Of a stretch of 5,020 nt of DNA, positions 4,366-5,020 are shown in pieces. The stretch's first letter is position 1. The number at the start of each line of letters is the position of its first letter. The notes beneath the pieces were generated by a model that made no database searches, was not told the origin of the DNA, and saw only the letters and a program-made list of their open reading frames with translations. Origin of the DNA: Deltaproteobacteria bacterium (GTDB lineage: Bacteria > Desulfobacterota > Desulfobulbia > Desulfobulbales > BM004); the NCBI GenBank assembly GCA_019312685.1, contig JAFDCR010000304.1, positions 1 to 5,020 of the forward strand. Reading direction: 5' to 3'. The position numbers and the translations under genes are program-made.

Positions 4366-5020
4366 ATGAAGAAAGATACTGATATTGCTGAAGCAATGCT
4401 GAGCAAAAAACGTATTGCCGAACTCAAGCTGCGCCTGGAAAGGGTGACCCAGGCCTGGACAGTAGATGATTACCGGGCCCTGATTAAGTTTTATGTAAAA
4501 ATCCTTCCCAAAATCACGGGGGCGGAGCGCTGTACTATATATATTATTGAAATGGCGACTGAAAAAATATGTTCAATTTTCGGGACCGGCCTGGAAGAGC
4601 GGCAGATAGAACCCCCGAGGGATGGGTCCATTGTCGGAGAGGCCATATCATCCGGCAAGGGCCTTATTGTCAATGACCTGGAATCCCGTGACGGCTTCCA
4701 TACCCTGGTAGACACCGAGACCGGCTACAGTACCCGCAACATGATCTGCGTCCCCATAAAAAGCGTCTCAACCCATAGCATTACCGGTGCCATTCAGGTT
4801 CTCAACAAGCGGCTGCACGGATCCTTTACCAGAGAAGACCTTACGCAGCTCGAGGAGGTGGCAAATTTCCTGGCCCTGTCAATTGAAAATATAATTATCA
4901 ACCAGGAAATCCTGAGAATTTCCAGCCAGATGAACCGCGAATATGAACGGTTTGACAAGGACCTATCAATAGACTCGCTCTTTATTGCGGAAAGCCAGGC
5001 CATGCGGGAGGTGCTTGATC
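4366..5020 (+). CDS. GAF-domain sigma-54-dependent transcriptional activator, N-terminal part (runs off right edge)
   Basis: The frame is open from the ATG at 4366 to the window end (218 codons), so the 3' part is missing. Residues 33-178 form a GAF sensory domain: GSIVGEAISSGKGLIVNDLESRD, then RNMICVPI, then GAIQVLNKR...GSFTREDLTQLEEVANFLALSIEN. The NK...F...D pattern (N147, K148, F154, D158) is close to the NKFDE motif of cyclic-nucleotide-binding GAF domains, although ligand binding is not shown. A charged linker (about 180-205) leads to LFIAESQAMREVLD, which matches the opening of the sigma-54 interaction AAA+ domain (usual form: hIGeSpaMrevh). The Walker and GAFTGA motifs and the DNA-binding helix would lie beyond the window. 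A phosphorylation receiver domain is absent, so it is not PilR-like; NifA/FhlA-type organisation fits better. It is divergent from fimT, and the fimT side carries a candidate sigma-54 promoter. The start has a weak ribosome binding site (AGGG). Confidence 0.8.
   Translation, partial: MKKDTDIAEAMLSKKRIAELKLRLERVTQAWTVDDYRALIKFYVKILPKITGAERCTIYIIEMATEKICSIFGTGLEERQIEPPRDGSIVGEAISSGKGLIVNDLESRDGFHTLVDTETGYSTRNMICVPIKSVSTHSITGAIQVLNKRLHGSFTREDLTQLEEVANFLALSIENIIINQEILRISSQMNREYERFDKDLSIDSLFIAESQAMREVLD

Noticed and set aside
1..5020. CRISPR array, tRNA, rRNA, insertion sequence or phage attachment site
   Set aside because: No regularly spaced repeats, cloverleaf, transposase motif or flanking target duplication was seen on either strand.

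Overview
The window is a type IV pilus assembly locus followed by the start of a transcriptional activator gene. The genes are recognised from protein motifs only. All five pilin-like proteins carry a short basic leader and a hydrophobic N-terminal helix. The style of the minor pilins (PilX_N-type PilX, Asp-rich PilW and PilV, PilY1 with a MIDAS motif right after the signal peptide), next to a GAF/sigma-54 activator, suggests a Gram-negative delta-proteobacterium (Desulfobacterota, perhaps a Desulfobulbales-like sulfur-cycle organism). That placement is an inference from gene style, not a database match.

Layout. Positions 1-430 (minus) hold the N-terminal 143 codons of a PilY1-type tip adhesin, which runs off the left edge. 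Positions 512-1189, 1192-1773 and 1773-2588 (all minus) are pilX, pilV and pilW, tightly packed and transcribed pilW-pilV-pilX-pilY1. Positions 2706-3155 (plus) encode a complete major-type pilin (PilA/PilE-like) that faces away from pilW. Positions 3191-3916 (minus) encode a FimT/GspH-type pseudopilin that converges on the pilin gene. Positions 3917-4365 are a long non-coding regulatory region. From 4366 (plus) to the right edge is a GAF-domain protein whose last visible residues match the start of a sigma-54 AAA+ activator domain.

How it may work together. FimT, PilW, PilV, PilX and PilY1 are the usual minor pilin/tip set that primes pilus assembly, and the plus-strand pilin is the likely fibre subunit or a paralogue of it. 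Upstream of fimT, on the minus strand, is a well-spaced candidate sigma-54 promoter (TGGTATG-N6-GCA, 4074-4089). Beyond it are an AT-rich dyad at enhancer distance and the divergent activator gene. The simplest model is that this activator switches on fimT from the shared intergenic region, through a roughly 147-nt structured leader. If that transcript continued past fimT it would run antisense through the pilin gene into pilW-V-X-Y1, a non-contiguous operon arrangement. That read-through, and the activator's control of fimT, are inferences that transcript mapping could test.
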